From assembly GCF_037969875.1 (NCBI RefSeq), contig NZ_CP150218.1:3658001-3722000 (forward strand): DNA of 64,000 bases, in the 5' to 3' direction. This stretch comes from Paenibacillus sp. FSL R7-0337. GTDB taxonomy: Bacteria; Bacillota; Bacilli; Paenibacillales; Paenibacillaceae. Position 1 is the stretch's first letter. Each line of letters begins with the position of its first letter. The notes below the pieces were generated by a model. The model worked only from the letters and a program-made list of their open reading frames with translations. It was not told the origin of the DNA and searched no databases. The translations under genes and the position numbers were made by a program. Shown piece after piece: positions 34,872 through 43,750 of this stretch.

Positions 34872-35495
34872 ATGTCAGCGCAACCGCACACCGCACAGTC
34901 CGTCAAAATCGTTACCGCCGACCCTAGCGCCATCGGCTTATTCGGACTAGCCATCGTTACCCTGGTCGCTTCTTCACAAAAGCTCGAAATTACAACAGGT
35001 CTCAGCTACTGTATTCCATGGGCCATCTTCCTTGGAGCCTTCGCCCAGCTATTCGCATCCATCCAAGATGCCAAGCACAACAACACCTTCGGCATGACTG
35101 CCTTTGGCGCCTATGCGTTCTTCTGGTTCGGCATGGGAGCAAGCTGGCTGATCAAGCTCGGTGTATTCGGTGCAGTGCTGGCAGAGGGCGTTGATCCCAA
35201 GCAGCTGGGATTTGTTTTTGCAGGATATCTTGTGTTCACACTCTTCATGACGCTCGGCGCCGTTGAGGCGAACCGCGTACTGCTGATTATCTTCATCCTG
35301 ATCGATTTCCTGTTCCTCGGACTCTCGATGGATGCCTTCGGCGTTGCTGCGGAATTCTTCCACAAGCTGGCTGCCGTATCGGAAATGGCTATCGGTATTG
35401 TTTCGCTCTACGGCTGCGGCGCATCTGTGCTCAACGCCCACTTCGGACGTACCTTCCTGCCGATTGGTGCCCCGCTGGGCATCTTCAAAAAATAG
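34872..35495 (+). CDS. SatP/YaaH (GPR1/FUN34) acetate-type transporter
   Basis: This 207-residue protein has six predicted helices. The family N-terminal motif NPAPLGL appears here as DPSAIGLFGL, and WAIFLGAFAQLFA and GAYAFFWFGMG follow the family pattern. SatP/YaaH proteins carry acetate or succinate with protons across the cytoplasmic membrane. ATG 34872 is preferred. GGAGG lies 11 nt upstream, a little far; a TTG six codons earlier overlaps that site. It is monocistronic between a hairpin (34801) and a terminator (35543). Confidence 0.88.
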   Translation: MSAQPHTAQSVKIVTADPSAIGLFGLAIVTLVASSQKLEITTGLSYCIPWAIFLGAFAQLFASIQDAKHNNTFGMTAFGAYAFFWFGMGASWLIKLGVFGAVLAEGVDPKQLGFVFAGYLVFTLFMTLGAVEANRVLLIIFILIDFLFLGLSMDAFGVAAEFFHKLAAVSEMAIGIVSLYGCGASVLNAHFGRTFLPIGAPLGIFKK

Positions 35496-35542
35496 CTCCG
35501 GCCTTCCAGCCGGGCAGGGCCATGCCCTTCTGTCAAAAAACT

Positions 35543-35591
35543 CGGATAAATGCTTACTGCCCTTTTATGCAGACGGTGTTTATCCGTTTTT
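35543..35591 (+). terminator. Rho-independent terminator of the SatP-type gene
   Basis: CGGATAAA pairs with TTTATCCG, with an inner CTGC/GCAG stem, followed by TTTTT. Confidence 0.78.
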
Positions 35592-35663
35592 GGATTCAGC
35601 CGGGTTTTGTTAGGAATCCCCTTGCGCAAACATGATAATAATGACATGCTATAGATACCCAAG

Positions 35664-35680
35664 CGACATTTATCGACATT
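35664..35680 (+). promoter_or_regulatory. Tandem CGACATT words upstream of a GGDEF-EAL gene
   Basis: CGACATT occurs at 35664-35670 and 35674-35680, exactly one helical turn apart. The second, ATCGACA, is one base from a Spo0A box (TTCGACA). The pair lies about 80 nt upstream of the start codon at 35757. Confidence 0.35.
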
Positions 35681-35756
35681 TCCCTGCGGTCTAGGAACCG
35701 CTTATTATACGCTTTGACATCTGCGGCTTTTATTTTTCCGGTATCGGGGGCAATCC

Positions 35757-37901
35757 ATGGCTTTCCTTAGTAAAAAGCCTTTAAGCATCATCATCGGCTT
35801 CATCATCGTCCTGCAGCTCTGCCTGTTCTATTACTATTCCGTTTCCCTGTCCCGGGAATATAGAGCCGAGAAAGCGGATCTGGCCTCACAGGCGGTCACG
35901 CTGGCCTCGAACATCGAAGAACGGGTGGCCATTGTGAAAGGGGTCAGCTCCTTTATCCAAACTGTCGGCTTCGATGCCGATCCTGCACTCATCCAGAGCT
36001 ACCTGGTCACCGCACACGCCAAGAACACCAGCAACGTCACGAATATCATGATCGCTCCGGATGGTCTGATCCGCTACCTCTACCCGCTTGAAGGCAATTC
36101 GTCACTGCTAGGCAGAAGCCTGCTGCTGGATTCCTCCCTGGCCTCTCCCGGCATGATCCAAGAAACGCTCCGTTCCCGCAGCATTACAGTAGACGGTCCG
36201 CGCACACTTGCCCAGGGCGGCTATGGCATGGTGATCCGGCAGGCTATCTATAAGGATAACTCTCTGGAGGGCATCGTCTCCGTCACCGTAAAGATTGATA
36301 ATATCATTAACCAGCTTGTGTATAAGGATAGTAATATCTACGTCACTACCAAGGATCATACCTTCCTGTTCGGCAATGAATCCAGTGCGTTGGACCGGCA
36401 GCTCACCGTTCCCGTCAACACCTACAATCAGCACTGGCTGATGGGGATCTCCCTGCCCTCCCACAAGAAATGGCAGGTGCTGCTCAGCGTGCTGTGGATT
36501 GATATTGCTTTTCTGCTGGTGATTGCCTTCATTCTATATATCTTCTGGTATCAGAGCCGCTTCAACCGTGAACTGGAGAGGGTGGTCAGCATCCGGACCA
36601 GGGACCTGCGTATTTCCAAGCGCCTCTATGAGAAGCTTGCCCATTACGACAGCCTGACAGAGATCCCCAACCGGCGCTTCTTCATGGATGAATTCGAGCG
36701 TCTGCTGCAGAGCTCGGAGCCGACGCAGACCTATACCTTATTCTTTTTCGACCTGAACCGGTTCAAGGAGATTAATGATACTCTCGGACATTCTACAGGG
36801 GACCAGGTGATCAAGACCCTGGCCGGACGGCTCAAATCCGGGAGCCTGCCCTTCAAGCTGTTCGCCCGTACCGGCGGAGATGAATTCGTGATGATCTTCG
36901 CTGGGCTGCCGCACACGGATATTCCTGTGATCGCCGGTCAGATCAGCATGCTGATCTCACAGACCCTCCTGATCTCGGGAGCACATCTGAGCCTGTCGAC
37001 CAGTATCGGCATCTCCCTGTACCCCGAACACTCGCAGAATACAGACGATCTGCTGAAATTCGCTGACATGTCTATGTACCAGGCTAAGTCGCAAGAGGAC
37101 GTCAATTACTTCATCTTCGACTGGGGGCTGCGCGAGAAGCTGGAGCAGAAGACGATGATCGCCAAATACCTGCACTCCGCCCTGGAGCGGGAAGAATTCG
37201 TGCTCTACTATCAGCCCCAGATCAACGCCATCACAGGAGAAATGATCGGGATAGAGGCGCTGATCCGCTGGAATCACCCCGAGAAGGGGCTGATTGGACC
37301 AGGGACGTTCATCACCGCAGTCGAAGAAGCCGGGCTGATGATCCAGCTGACCGACTGGGTGCTTCGTGAGGTATGCCGCCAGCTGTGCGAGTGGCGCAGC
37401 CTGGGGATGCCGCTGCTGCGGACTTCAATTAATATCTCCAACAGCTGGTTCTACAACCGTAACCTGATTGAGAATCTGTTCGCCGTGCTTGACGAGTACG
37501 GACTGGATACCGGTGTGCTGGAATTTGAAATTACCGAGAGCACCGCGCTGCTGGAGGAGCATTATCCGTTGCTGCAGCAGATGCGCGATCACGGGATCAT
37601 CGTCTCCATCGATGATTTCGGCACGAAATATTCTTCGCTCAATTACCTGAAGCATTTTCCCGTGAACAAAATCAAGATTGACCGCACCTTCATCACCGGC
37701 ATCGGCGTCAGCTCCATTGATGAGACTATCATCAAATCCATCGTCTTCGTCGCCTCCCAGCTTGGCTATGACCTAATTGCCGAAGGGGTCGAGACGCAAG
37801 AGCAGCTGGCCTTCCTGGTGCAGCATAATTGCCCGCATATTCAGGGATTCCTGTTCTTCCCTCCGCTGCCTGCCGATGAGATCCGCAAGCTGGTCTCCTG
37901 A
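35757..37901 (+). CDS. CHASE-like-GGDEF-EAL membrane protein (cyclic-di-GMP turnover)
   Basis: This 714-residue protein has a first helix (residues 9-28), an extracellular CHASE-like sensor to about residue 240, a second helix (about 241-265), then GGDEF (RTGGDEFVMI) and EAL (EALIRW, ITESTAL, IKID, EGVET). The loop-6 motif reads DDFGTKYSS, with Lys where Gly is usual; catalytic residues are otherwise kept. ATG 35757 follows CGGGGG. It is the third bifunctional cyclic-di-GMP protein in 14 kb and monocistronic. Confidence 0.9.
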   Translation: MAFLSKKPLSIIIGFIIVLQLCLFYYYSVSLSREYRAEKADLASQAVTLASNIEERVAIVKGVSSFIQTVGFDADPALIQSYLVTAHAKNTSNVTNIMIAPDGLIRYLYPLEGNSSLLGRSLLLDSSLASPGMIQETLRSRSITVDGPRTLAQGGYGMVIRQAIYKDNSLEGIVSVTVKIDNIINQLVYKDSNIYVTTKDHTFLFGNESSALDRQLTVPVNTYNQHWLMGISLPSHKKWQVLLSVLWIDIAFLLVIAFILYIFWYQSRFNRELERVVSIRTRDLRISKRLYEKLAHYDSLTEIPNRRFFMDEFERLLQSSEPTQTYTLFFFDLNRFKEINDTLGHSTGDQVIKTLAGRLKSGSLPFKLFARTGGDEFVMIFAGLPHTDIPVIAGQISMLISQTLLISGAHLSLSTSIGISLYPEHSQNTDDLLKFADMSMYQAKSQEDVNYFIFDWGLREKLEQKTMIAKYLHSALEREEFVLYYQPQINAITGEMIGIEALIRWNHPEKGLIGPGTFITAVEEAGLMIQLTDWVLREVCRQLCEWRSLGMPLLRTSINISNSWFYNRNLIENLFAVLDEYGLDTGVLEFEITESTALLEEHYPLLQQMRDHGIIVSIDDFGTKYSSLNYLKHFPVNKIKIDRTFITGIGVSSIDETIIKSIVFVASQLGYDLIAEGVETQEQLAFLVQHNCPHIQGFLFFPPLPADEIRKLVS

Positions 37902-37916
37902 TCCTGGCAGGATGCT

Positions 37917-37945
37917 TTGCACGCGGGTATGGCGATCGTTATAAT
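37917..37945 (+). promoter_or_regulatory. Sigma-A promoter of a small membrane protein gene
   Basis: TTGCAC (37917-37922), a 17-nt spacer and TATAAT (37940-37945) lie 40 nt upstream of ATG 37985. Confidence 0.68.
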
Positions 37946-37984
37946 TAGCTTAATCCGATGTTAACCCGAAAGGATTCTGAGACC

Positions 37985-38290
37985 ATGAATAGATTAACTA
38001 CCGGCGAAATGGCCGGCACCGCCCTGTTTGCGCTGATCCTCGCCCTCCTGGCGTACCGGATTATCCGCGGCATGCCGAAGATGGCCGGAGACATTACCGC
38101 GTTCCGCAAGCGGACCCTCGTCTGGACCCAGGTCGCCCTGGTGCTTACCGTCCTTCAGCTCAACTTCAAAGCCGGAGACTGGCGCTTCGGCATTATCCTC
38201 GGCCTGATCGTCCTGTTCACCGGCAGCATCTGGCTGTCCGCCCGCCGCTATGACAACGCCCGCCAGGCTGAGCAGCCGGATGAGCATTGA
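37985..38290 (+). CDS. Small two-helix membrane protein, unknown function
   Basis: This 101-residue protein has two hydrophobic helices (about residues 9-27 and 48-82, the latter possibly two passes) and a basic RIIRGMPK linker. No family is recognised. ATG 37985 is preferred, with AAGGA about 9 nt upstream, over an in-frame ATG at 37958 that has no ribosome binding site. It has its own promoter (37917) and terminator (38317), so it is a free-standing transcription unit. Confidence 0.72.
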   Translation: MNRLTTGEMAGTALFALILALLAYRIIRGMPKMAGDITAFRKRTLVWTQVALVLTVLQLNFKAGDWRFGIILGLIVLFTGSIWLSARRYDNARQAEQPDEH

Positions 38291-38316
38291 GGGACAGCAC
38301 ACAATAGTATTAAAAT

Positions 38317-38343
38317 TGAGGCTCCCTTACGGGGGCTTTTTTT
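38317..38343 (+). terminator. Rho-independent terminator
   Basis: AGGCTCCC pairs with GGGGGCTT (two G-U pairs) around TTAC and is followed by seven T. Confidence 0.8.
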
Positions 38344-38372
38344 GAGGAATTTATGGTTATGCTATAAATCTA

Positions 38373-38594
38373 TTATTTTCTCATCCAGTATAGGATACTG
38401 CAGATCAAAATTAACAGGATTGGAAAACCCGTAAGCAGCATAAGGGAGGAGGCCATTCCTTCATATGAGGTTGTGCCAATCACGATAGGAAGCTCAAACA
38501 CTCCAGATCGGGTAAGTATGAACATTATCAGACCCATACCTATTCCAATTGCGGCTATTTTATTTATGTATTTTGAGAATGATTTAGATTTCAT
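38373..38594 (-). CDS. Small membrane protein, last gene of an AT-rich ABC/two-component operon
   Basis: This 73-residue protein has two hydrophobic helices (about residues 13-28 and 50-68) and a basic N-terminus. GGAGGGG lies directly upstream of ATG 38594, strong evidence for translation. It lies 35 nt after the permease stop on the same strand. The function is unknown; small accessory or immunity-like membrane proteins often end such exporter operons. Confidence 0.75.
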   Translation of the reverse strand: MKSKSFSKYINKIAAIGIGMGLIMFILTRSGVFELPIVIGTTSYEGMASSLMLLTGFPILLILICSILYWMRK

Positions 38595-38629
38595 GATTTA
38601 CCCCTCCGTTATTTTGACTCCCAGGGCAA

Positions 38630-40216
38630 CTAATCTTGTCCTAGTCGTTTTCTTGATTGATAAGCAACCAATAACAAACCCAAACTAATCAGTAGATAGA
38701 CCGAATTCATCATTAACAGATCCCCATTTGAATTATGTGTACCCAGAAAATCCAAATAAGGCAACTTGCTGAGTGGACCCAGATACCAGATAATCAGATA
38801 TAACAGTTCAAAAGTTCGCCATCCCTTGGTCAGCACTCCGCAAGCCAGGGCAAGACTGGGAATCAGAAACACAGCCGCAACGTTATACAACAGATGTTCC
38901 AAATCTCCTTCAAAGACCATCCTTATGATCATACCTCCTGTTACCATGCAGGTAAGTATAATGCCAGAAATCCATGATGCCATTAGTTGACGGATTACAT
39001 AGCGCCGACTTGAAACTACGAGGAATTGAGTTCCATAGCGTACATCTTGATTCCCCATCCCAGACCAGAGCTTTATCGGCCAGATCCAGATGACGGGCCA
39101 AACTAACCATTCGGATGATTCAGAAACAGAAACCGCTAGCGGTAGTATAAACAATATGGCGGCCACAATAAGCCATCTCAGGGAAGCACTCTTTAATATT
39201 AATTTCCATTCGGCAATAGCTAAGGCCCAAAAGGAATCCTTAAAGACTACCGGCGATAATGTTGCTGCTTGACATCTAGAATTAAGACTTTCATATTTTA
39301 TTTGTGAATCTAACTCCTTGTTATATGCTGGAGTTATCTCCACCATAGCTAGCTCATGTTTTCTTTTGGCATAACCCTTTTCTCTGAATCCATGAAAGAT
39401 GGCTGATGCTCCAGCAATCAGCACAAAGGAAACCATAACTATTTCCAATTGCTGTATCAGCAACTCAAAAGTCCATATTACTCCTTGCCATTCAAACCAA
39501 TGCAATGGCTCTCTTTGAAAGAGAATTCCCATCCCATAAGAACCTGGTAATTCCGGATGGATTAGAAGCAGATCGTTCTGCATAGCCGAAATAATAATCT
39601 GTGGTCCAAATGCTAAAGCGCCTGATCCCGCAGTAAATAAAAGATACAAAAAGAAGTAGATGACATTTCCCAAGGTTCCTTTTAAAAAATGAAATGTCTC
39701 AAATACTACAGCTAAGGCAGCCACAACAGCCATAAAGGGCAGCGTCAAGAATAAAAAAGGGGATATAAGCGGCCAAAGTTCAAAAGTCCTGTCCTCTCCC
39801 CGTACCCATTGCATAATTGGCGAAACGACAACCACGACTCCGGTGATAACAGATAGAACAAAAATGTTACTTAGTAGCTTCCCCATTAAATAATACATTT
39901 TTTTCATAGAAGAAGATGCGATGATCTGCCCCACTCCAGTTGATTCATCCCGCTGTATACAATTCTTAACAAGATAAAAACCTAATAAGGAGAGTAGCAA
40001 CGTAGTCGAGATTGCAACGGAACTGCCGATCCAGGCCGAATTATAAATCCCCCGATATCCATCAAGATTCAGGGTGACATATCCAGCATCTACTGGAGGA
40101 ACAAATATATATGCTGCCAATAATGTTACAAAGAGGATGACAAGAAGTGAGTTTTGTCTGATTCTCTCGAGGAAGTCTGCCCTTGCGATGTAGTAAATAG
40201 ATCGGATAACGCTCAT
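38630..40216 (-). CDS. ABC-2-type permease of a two-component-linked exporter
   Basis: This 528-residue polytopic protein appears to have two halves, each opening with a cytoplasmic segment and several helices (first half to about residue 290; second from about 340). There is no nucleotide-binding motif. ATG 40216 sits behind GGAGGAAA, and its start overlaps the ATPase stop by 4 nt. The sequence is AT-richer than the flanking genes. It probably exports, or removes from the membrane, an antimicrobial peptide or lipid, by context only. Confidence 0.82.
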   Translation of the reverse strand: MSVIRSIYYIARADFLERIRQNSLLVILFVTLLAAYIFVPPVDAGYVTLNLDGYRGIYNSAWIGSSVAISTTLLLSLLGFYLVKNCIQRDESTGVGQIIASSSMKKMYYLMGKLLSNIFVLSVITGVVVVVSPIMQWVRGEDRTFELWPLISPFLFLTLPFMAVVAALAVVFETFHFLKGTLGNVIYFFLYLLFTAGSGALAFGPQIIISAMQNDLLLIHPELPGSYGMGILFQREPLHWFEWQGVIWTFELLIQQLEIVMVSFVLIAGASAIFHGFREKGYAKRKHELAMVEITPAYNKELDSQIKYESLNSRCQAATLSPVVFKDSFWALAIAEWKLILKSASLRWLIVAAILFILPLAVSVSESSEWLVWPVIWIWPIKLWSGMGNQDVRYGTQFLVVSSRRYVIRQLMASWISGIILTCMVTGGMIIRMVFEGDLEHLLYNVAAVFLIPSLALACGVLTKGWRTFELLYLIIWYLGPLSKLPYLDFLGTHNSNGDLLMMNSVYLLISLGLLLVAYQSRKRLGQD

Positions 40217-41091
40217 GTAATACTTTCCTCCTGCATGGCCCTGACATACAGATAGGCTTCTTCAAGGCTTGGAGGCACATCCACCGCATGCACAAAAGGC
40301 CGTGACTCCGAGATCATACGGACTAGGACCCCCTCCTCCTGACGGATCGCAGCACTAATCAGCCATCCAGCATGTTCTTTCTGGTAGTTCTCATTCGAGA
40401 CTAGGACGGACCATACTTTCCCCTGTACCTTAACTAAGAGTGCAGCCGGATCAGAGTACACCGCGAGCTTACCCCCGGTTAAAATCGCAATTTGATCCGC
40501 GACAGCCTCAACATCAGAAATTACATGTGTCGAAAGAACGATAATCCGTCCTTCGGACAAGCCATTAATTAAGCTACGAAAGTGCATCCTCTCTTCCGGG
40601 TCTAGACCAACAGTCGGCTCGTCTAATATTAGTAATTGCGGATCATTCAACAAGGCCTGTGCAATACCTATCCGCTGGCGCATCCCACCGGAAAAGCTTC
40701 TGAGTGGACGCTTTAAGTCATGCTGCAGATTCAGCAGTTGAAGAATCTCCAGGACCCGGGACCTCATCTGACGGCCTCCCATACCTTTTAATGCAGCTAC
40801 GTATTCAAGGAACTCCAGTGAATTTAAATGGGAGTACACACCAAAATCCTGAGGTAAATACCCTAGCATTTTTCGGAGTTGATCTGGCTTCTTTTGCATA
40901 CTCATTCCGTTCCAAATGACCTTGCCGGATGTCGGTTGTGAAATTGTCGCCATAATCTTCATAAGTGTCGATTTCCCTGCCCCATTCGGACCTAGTAAAC
41001 CTATAATACCTGGTCTAAGTTGCAAGTTGATATCCATCAGGGCAAATCGCCCTTTATTGTATTGCTTATTAACCTGATTTATCTCCAGCAT
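40213..41091 (-). CDS. ABC exporter ATP-binding protein
   Basis: This 292-residue ATPase has Walker A GPNGAGKST, signature SFSGGMRQR, Walker B LLILDEPTVGLD and switch STHVI. A C-terminal extension of about 80 residues is present, as in DrrA/CcmA-type exporters. ATG 41091 follows AGGGGGAG. It overlaps the permease gene by 4 nt and follows the sensor kinase gene by 73 nt, giving the order regulator, kinase, ATPase, permease. Confidence 0.92.
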   Translation of the reverse strand: MLEINQVNKQYNKGRFALMDINLQLRPGIIGLLGPNGAGKSTLMKIMATISQPTSGKVIWNGMSMQKKPDQLRKMLGYLPQDFGVYSHLNSLEFLEYVAALKGMGGRQMRSRVLEILQLLNLQHDLKRPLRSFSGGMRQRIGIAQALLNDPQLLILDEPTVGLDPEERMHFRSLINGLSEGRIIVLSTHVISDVEAVADQIAILTGGKLAVYSDPAALLVKVQGKVWSVLVSNENYQKEHAGWLISAAIRQEEGVLVRMISESRPFVHAVDVPPSLEEAYLYVRAMQEESIT

Positions 41092-41164
41092 GCTTACTCC
41101 CCCTATTGCTATTTATTATAGGGGGCCAAAGTTAAATCGGAGTAAACAGCAGGCAAACAGCATC

Positions 41165-42256
41165 CTAATTAAGTAATGGCAGCGTTACACAGATCGAAGT
41201 CCCTTCATTAAGACGGCTATTCACGCTAATATCCCCTCCATGAGCCCGCACTAACTGTCTGGCTATCGCCATACCCAAGCCGGTACCTTCGGACAACACA
41301 TCTGTGGAGGTACCTCGATAGTATTTATCGAATAATCGTTGTATGCTCTCCCCGGTCATTCCTACACCGTCATCAGCTATAACGACGCTAAGTTGCTGAT
41401 CTTGCTGCATAATATAAACCGTAATATTGGTACCTTGAGGATTATGAAGAATGGCGTTGAGGATTAAGTTACGTAATGCCCGCCCTAATAGCCTCTGGTC
41501 CAACTTTAATTCAATATAACCTTCCACGGTTTCAAGAGTAAGATTATAACGTTCAGCACGAGGGTCATTAGTTATATCTGATACAATCCGCCGAACGTAT
41601 TCGACAAGATCTGTAACTTCTTGCTGTAATGGAGTCTGCTGATCATCAAGTCGGAAGGATAGATTCAAATCGCTAATTAACTCCTGCATGTGATTCGCCT
41701 TTTGTTCAATTTCCATAAGGAACTTCATCTCCTCTTCCTTCGTCCATTCGTACTCAGGAGACAGCATCATAGAAGAATAACCTTTTATGTATGTAAGCGG
41801 CGTTTTTAGATCATGAGAGATTCCGGCGACCCATTCTTTGCGCAACTCTTCAAGGCGGGTTCTCTCTTGCTTGCTGTTCTCTAACACACACGATAAGGTA
41901 TTCAATTGGAGAATAAGCTCTTTGAACAAACGATATGGCCGTTTCAACTTCCCCATGGCACCTGAGTGTATTTTCTTGTCTCCCTCAGGATCAACATATA
42001 TTCCACCTGCAAGAAGATCAATTCTGCGGATCATGTAGTATAGTGGCTTCCCCAATCTCCAGCCGACAATGACCATGAAGCAGAAGACGATGCAAGGCAC
42101 ACTGAGCAGCACTATAAGATCTTGCCCACTCCCCTCCTGTGGTATCACCAACTCTGTTACAATCGCCAGAACAGCACTTGTAATCAGAGCAAGCAAAAGA
42201 AGACTGATCATGAGATATGCGATCAGACGAAAGATCAGATGCAAATTAGCTTTCAT
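41165..42256 (-). CDS. Intramembrane-sensing histidine kinase
   Basis: This 363-residue kinase has two N-terminal helices (about residues 8-33 and 47-66) joined by only about 13 residues, so there is almost no extracellular sensor. It then has a HisKA domain (ISHDLKTPLTYIKGYS, phospho-acceptor His) and HATPase_c motifs (NLILNAILHN, ADDGVGM, GTGLGMAIA). Short-loop kinases of this kind commonly work with ABC transporters that detect cell-wall antibiotics. ATG 42256 has GGAGGATAG upstream, inside the regulator gene, giving an 11-nt overlap. Confidence 0.9.
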   Translation of the reverse strand: MKANLHLIFRLIAYLMISLLLLALITSAVLAIVTELVIPQEGSGQDLIVLLSVPCIVFCFMVIVGWRLGKPLYYMIRRIDLLAGGIYVDPEGDKKIHSGAMGKLKRPYRLFKELILQLNTLSCVLENSKQERTRLEELRKEWVAGISHDLKTPLTYIKGYSSMMLSPEYEWTKEEEMKFLMEIEQKANHMQELISDLNLSFRLDDQQTPLQQEVTDLVEYVRRIVSDITNDPRAERYNLTLETVEGYIELKLDQRLLGRALRNLILNAILHNPQGTNITVYIMQQDQQLSVVIADDGVGMTGESIQRLFDKYYRGTSTDVLSEGTGLGMAIARQLVRAHGGDISVNSRLNEGTSICVTLPLLN

Positions 42257-42974
42257 GGACTTCTATCCTCCGGATCGGAACAAATTTATAGCCAATTCCA
42301 CGCAAATTAACTATATGTTTTGGATCAGAGGGGTCAGATTCAAGTCTCTTTCTAAGTCTGGAAATATGAATGACTACGGTCTTCTCATCTCCTGTCATAG
42401 ATTTTCCCCAAATCTGTTCGTACAGTTGCAAAGCGGTGAACACCTGGTTCGGATGCTCGCAGAGAAAAACCAGCAGTTCATACTCTTTCGCAGGACAAGG
42501 AGTGTTCACTCCACGAACAGTCAATTGGGCAGCTCTTTTATCTACAGCAAAAACGCCGAAATCTAAATACTGTGATTTTGGCACTGCTGTTGTACTATAG
42601 AGATTCTTCCGGCGCAATTGTGCTCGAATTCTCGCCACAATCTCCATGGGGTTGAATGGCTTCGTAATGTAGTCATCTCCTCCGACTCCAAGCCCCATTA
42701 ATTTATCATAATCACCTGAACGCGCAGTCAGAAATAGGATAGGTGCCACTGTGTGCATGCGTATCTGTTGGCACAATTGAAATCCGTCAGTATCCAGAAG
42801 CATTACATCCAGCACAATTAGATCAAAGGGTACAGATTCCACCCATTTCATAGCTTCTTGTCCTGTAGTTGCTGTTGAAATATCCTCAAATCCCTCCTTG
42901 TATAGCAGCAGTTCTAACATGGTTAAAATACCTTTTTCATCGTCCACAAGCAAAATCCGCTCATCCAACCTCAT
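42246..42974 (-). CDS. OmpR-family response regulator
   Basis: This protein of about 242 residues has an N-terminal receiver (acidic pair in VDDEKG, phospho-acceptor in IVLDVMLLDTDG, KPF lysine) and a C-terminal winged helix ending VVIHISRLRKRLE...RGIGYKF. It is the first gene of the AT-rich operon and probably controls the downstream transporter in answer to the partner kinase. ATG 42974 is preferred, with AAGG upstream; GTG 42986 is the longer alternative. Confidence 0.92.
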   Translation of the reverse strand: MRLDERILLVDDEKGILTMLELLLYKEGFEDISTATTGQEAMKWVESVPFDLIVLDVMLLDTDGFQLCQQIRMHTVAPILFLTARSGDYDKLMGLGVGGDDYITKPFNPMEIVARIRAQLRRKNLYSTTAVPKSQYLDFGVFAVDKRAAQLTVRGVNTPCPAKEYELLVFLCEHPNQVFTALQLYEQIWGKSMTGDEKTVVIHISRLRKRLESDPSDPKHIVNLRGIGYKFVPIRRIEVHES

Positions 42975-43093
42975 CACTGCCTTCACTAAATTTTTCGAAA
43001 TAACCTCTTATGCTGTATTCGCCGGTCAGGCATACTTTCCCTCTCCATAACCATACTAATGACATTCTATGGATACTGATGGAGGGCTGATGA

Positions 43094-43570
43094 ATGGGCA
43101 AAAAACTGAATCTGCTAATGTTCAGCGGAGAGTATGACAAGGCAATGGCCGGGCTGATTCTGGCGAATGCAGCCAGGGATATTGAGGTGGAGGTTACGAT
43201 GTTCTTCTCGTTCTGGGGGCTGTTTCTCGTCCGGGACCCGGAGACTATGACGCTAGAGGATAAAAGTATTTACGAGAAGCTGATGGATGTCATTACACCT
43301 AAGGGACCGGAGCAGCTGCCACTCTCGCGGATGAACTTCAGCGGGCTTGGCAAGCTGATGCTGGAGGAGATGATGGAGGATCAGGGGGCACCGAAGCTGA
43401 TCCATTTCCTGAAGGGGGCGCGCAAAAAGAACATCAAGTTCTACGCCTGCAAGCTCTCGGTGGAGATCATGGGCTTCAAGCCGGAGGAGCTGCTGCCCGA
43501 GGTGGAGATTATCGATGCCGCCGCGTATCTGAAGGATGCGCTGGAGAGTGATATCCAGCTCTTTATCTGA
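43094..43570 (+). CDS. DsrE/DsrF-like protein (YrkE-like)
   Basis: This 158-residue protein fits the DsrE/F/H fold: NLLMFSGEYDKAMAGLILANAA at the N-terminus and a conserved cysteine in FYACKLSVEIMGF (about residue 122). Related proteins such as B. subtilis YrkE are soluble and thought to bind or pass sulfane sulfur. ATG 43094 lies behind GGAGGG. The next gene on the strand is a cysteine-desulfurase-like enzyme 180 nt away, so a sulfur relay is possible but not shown. Confidence 0.85.
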   Translation: MGKKLNLLMFSGEYDKAMAGLILANAARDIEVEVTMFFSFWGLFLVRDPETMTLEDKSIYEKLMDVITPKGPEQLPLSRMNFSGLGKLMLEEMMEDQGAPKLIHFLKGARKKNIKFYACKLSVEIMGFKPEELLPEVEIIDAAAYLKDALESDIQLFI

Positions 43571-43750
43571 TGGCTATGGGCTTTAACCTAATTACGCCAC
43601 CGGGCATATACTGAGGCAGACGAAGACGGATTGGTTACGCACGGCGGGCACGCAGAGGCTGCGACTCACACGTTACTTGCCTTGCGCAGCACCAGCGCCT
43701 GCCGGAATCCGTCTCATTGATAGAGCATTCATTGCCTGGAGGGATTGTCC

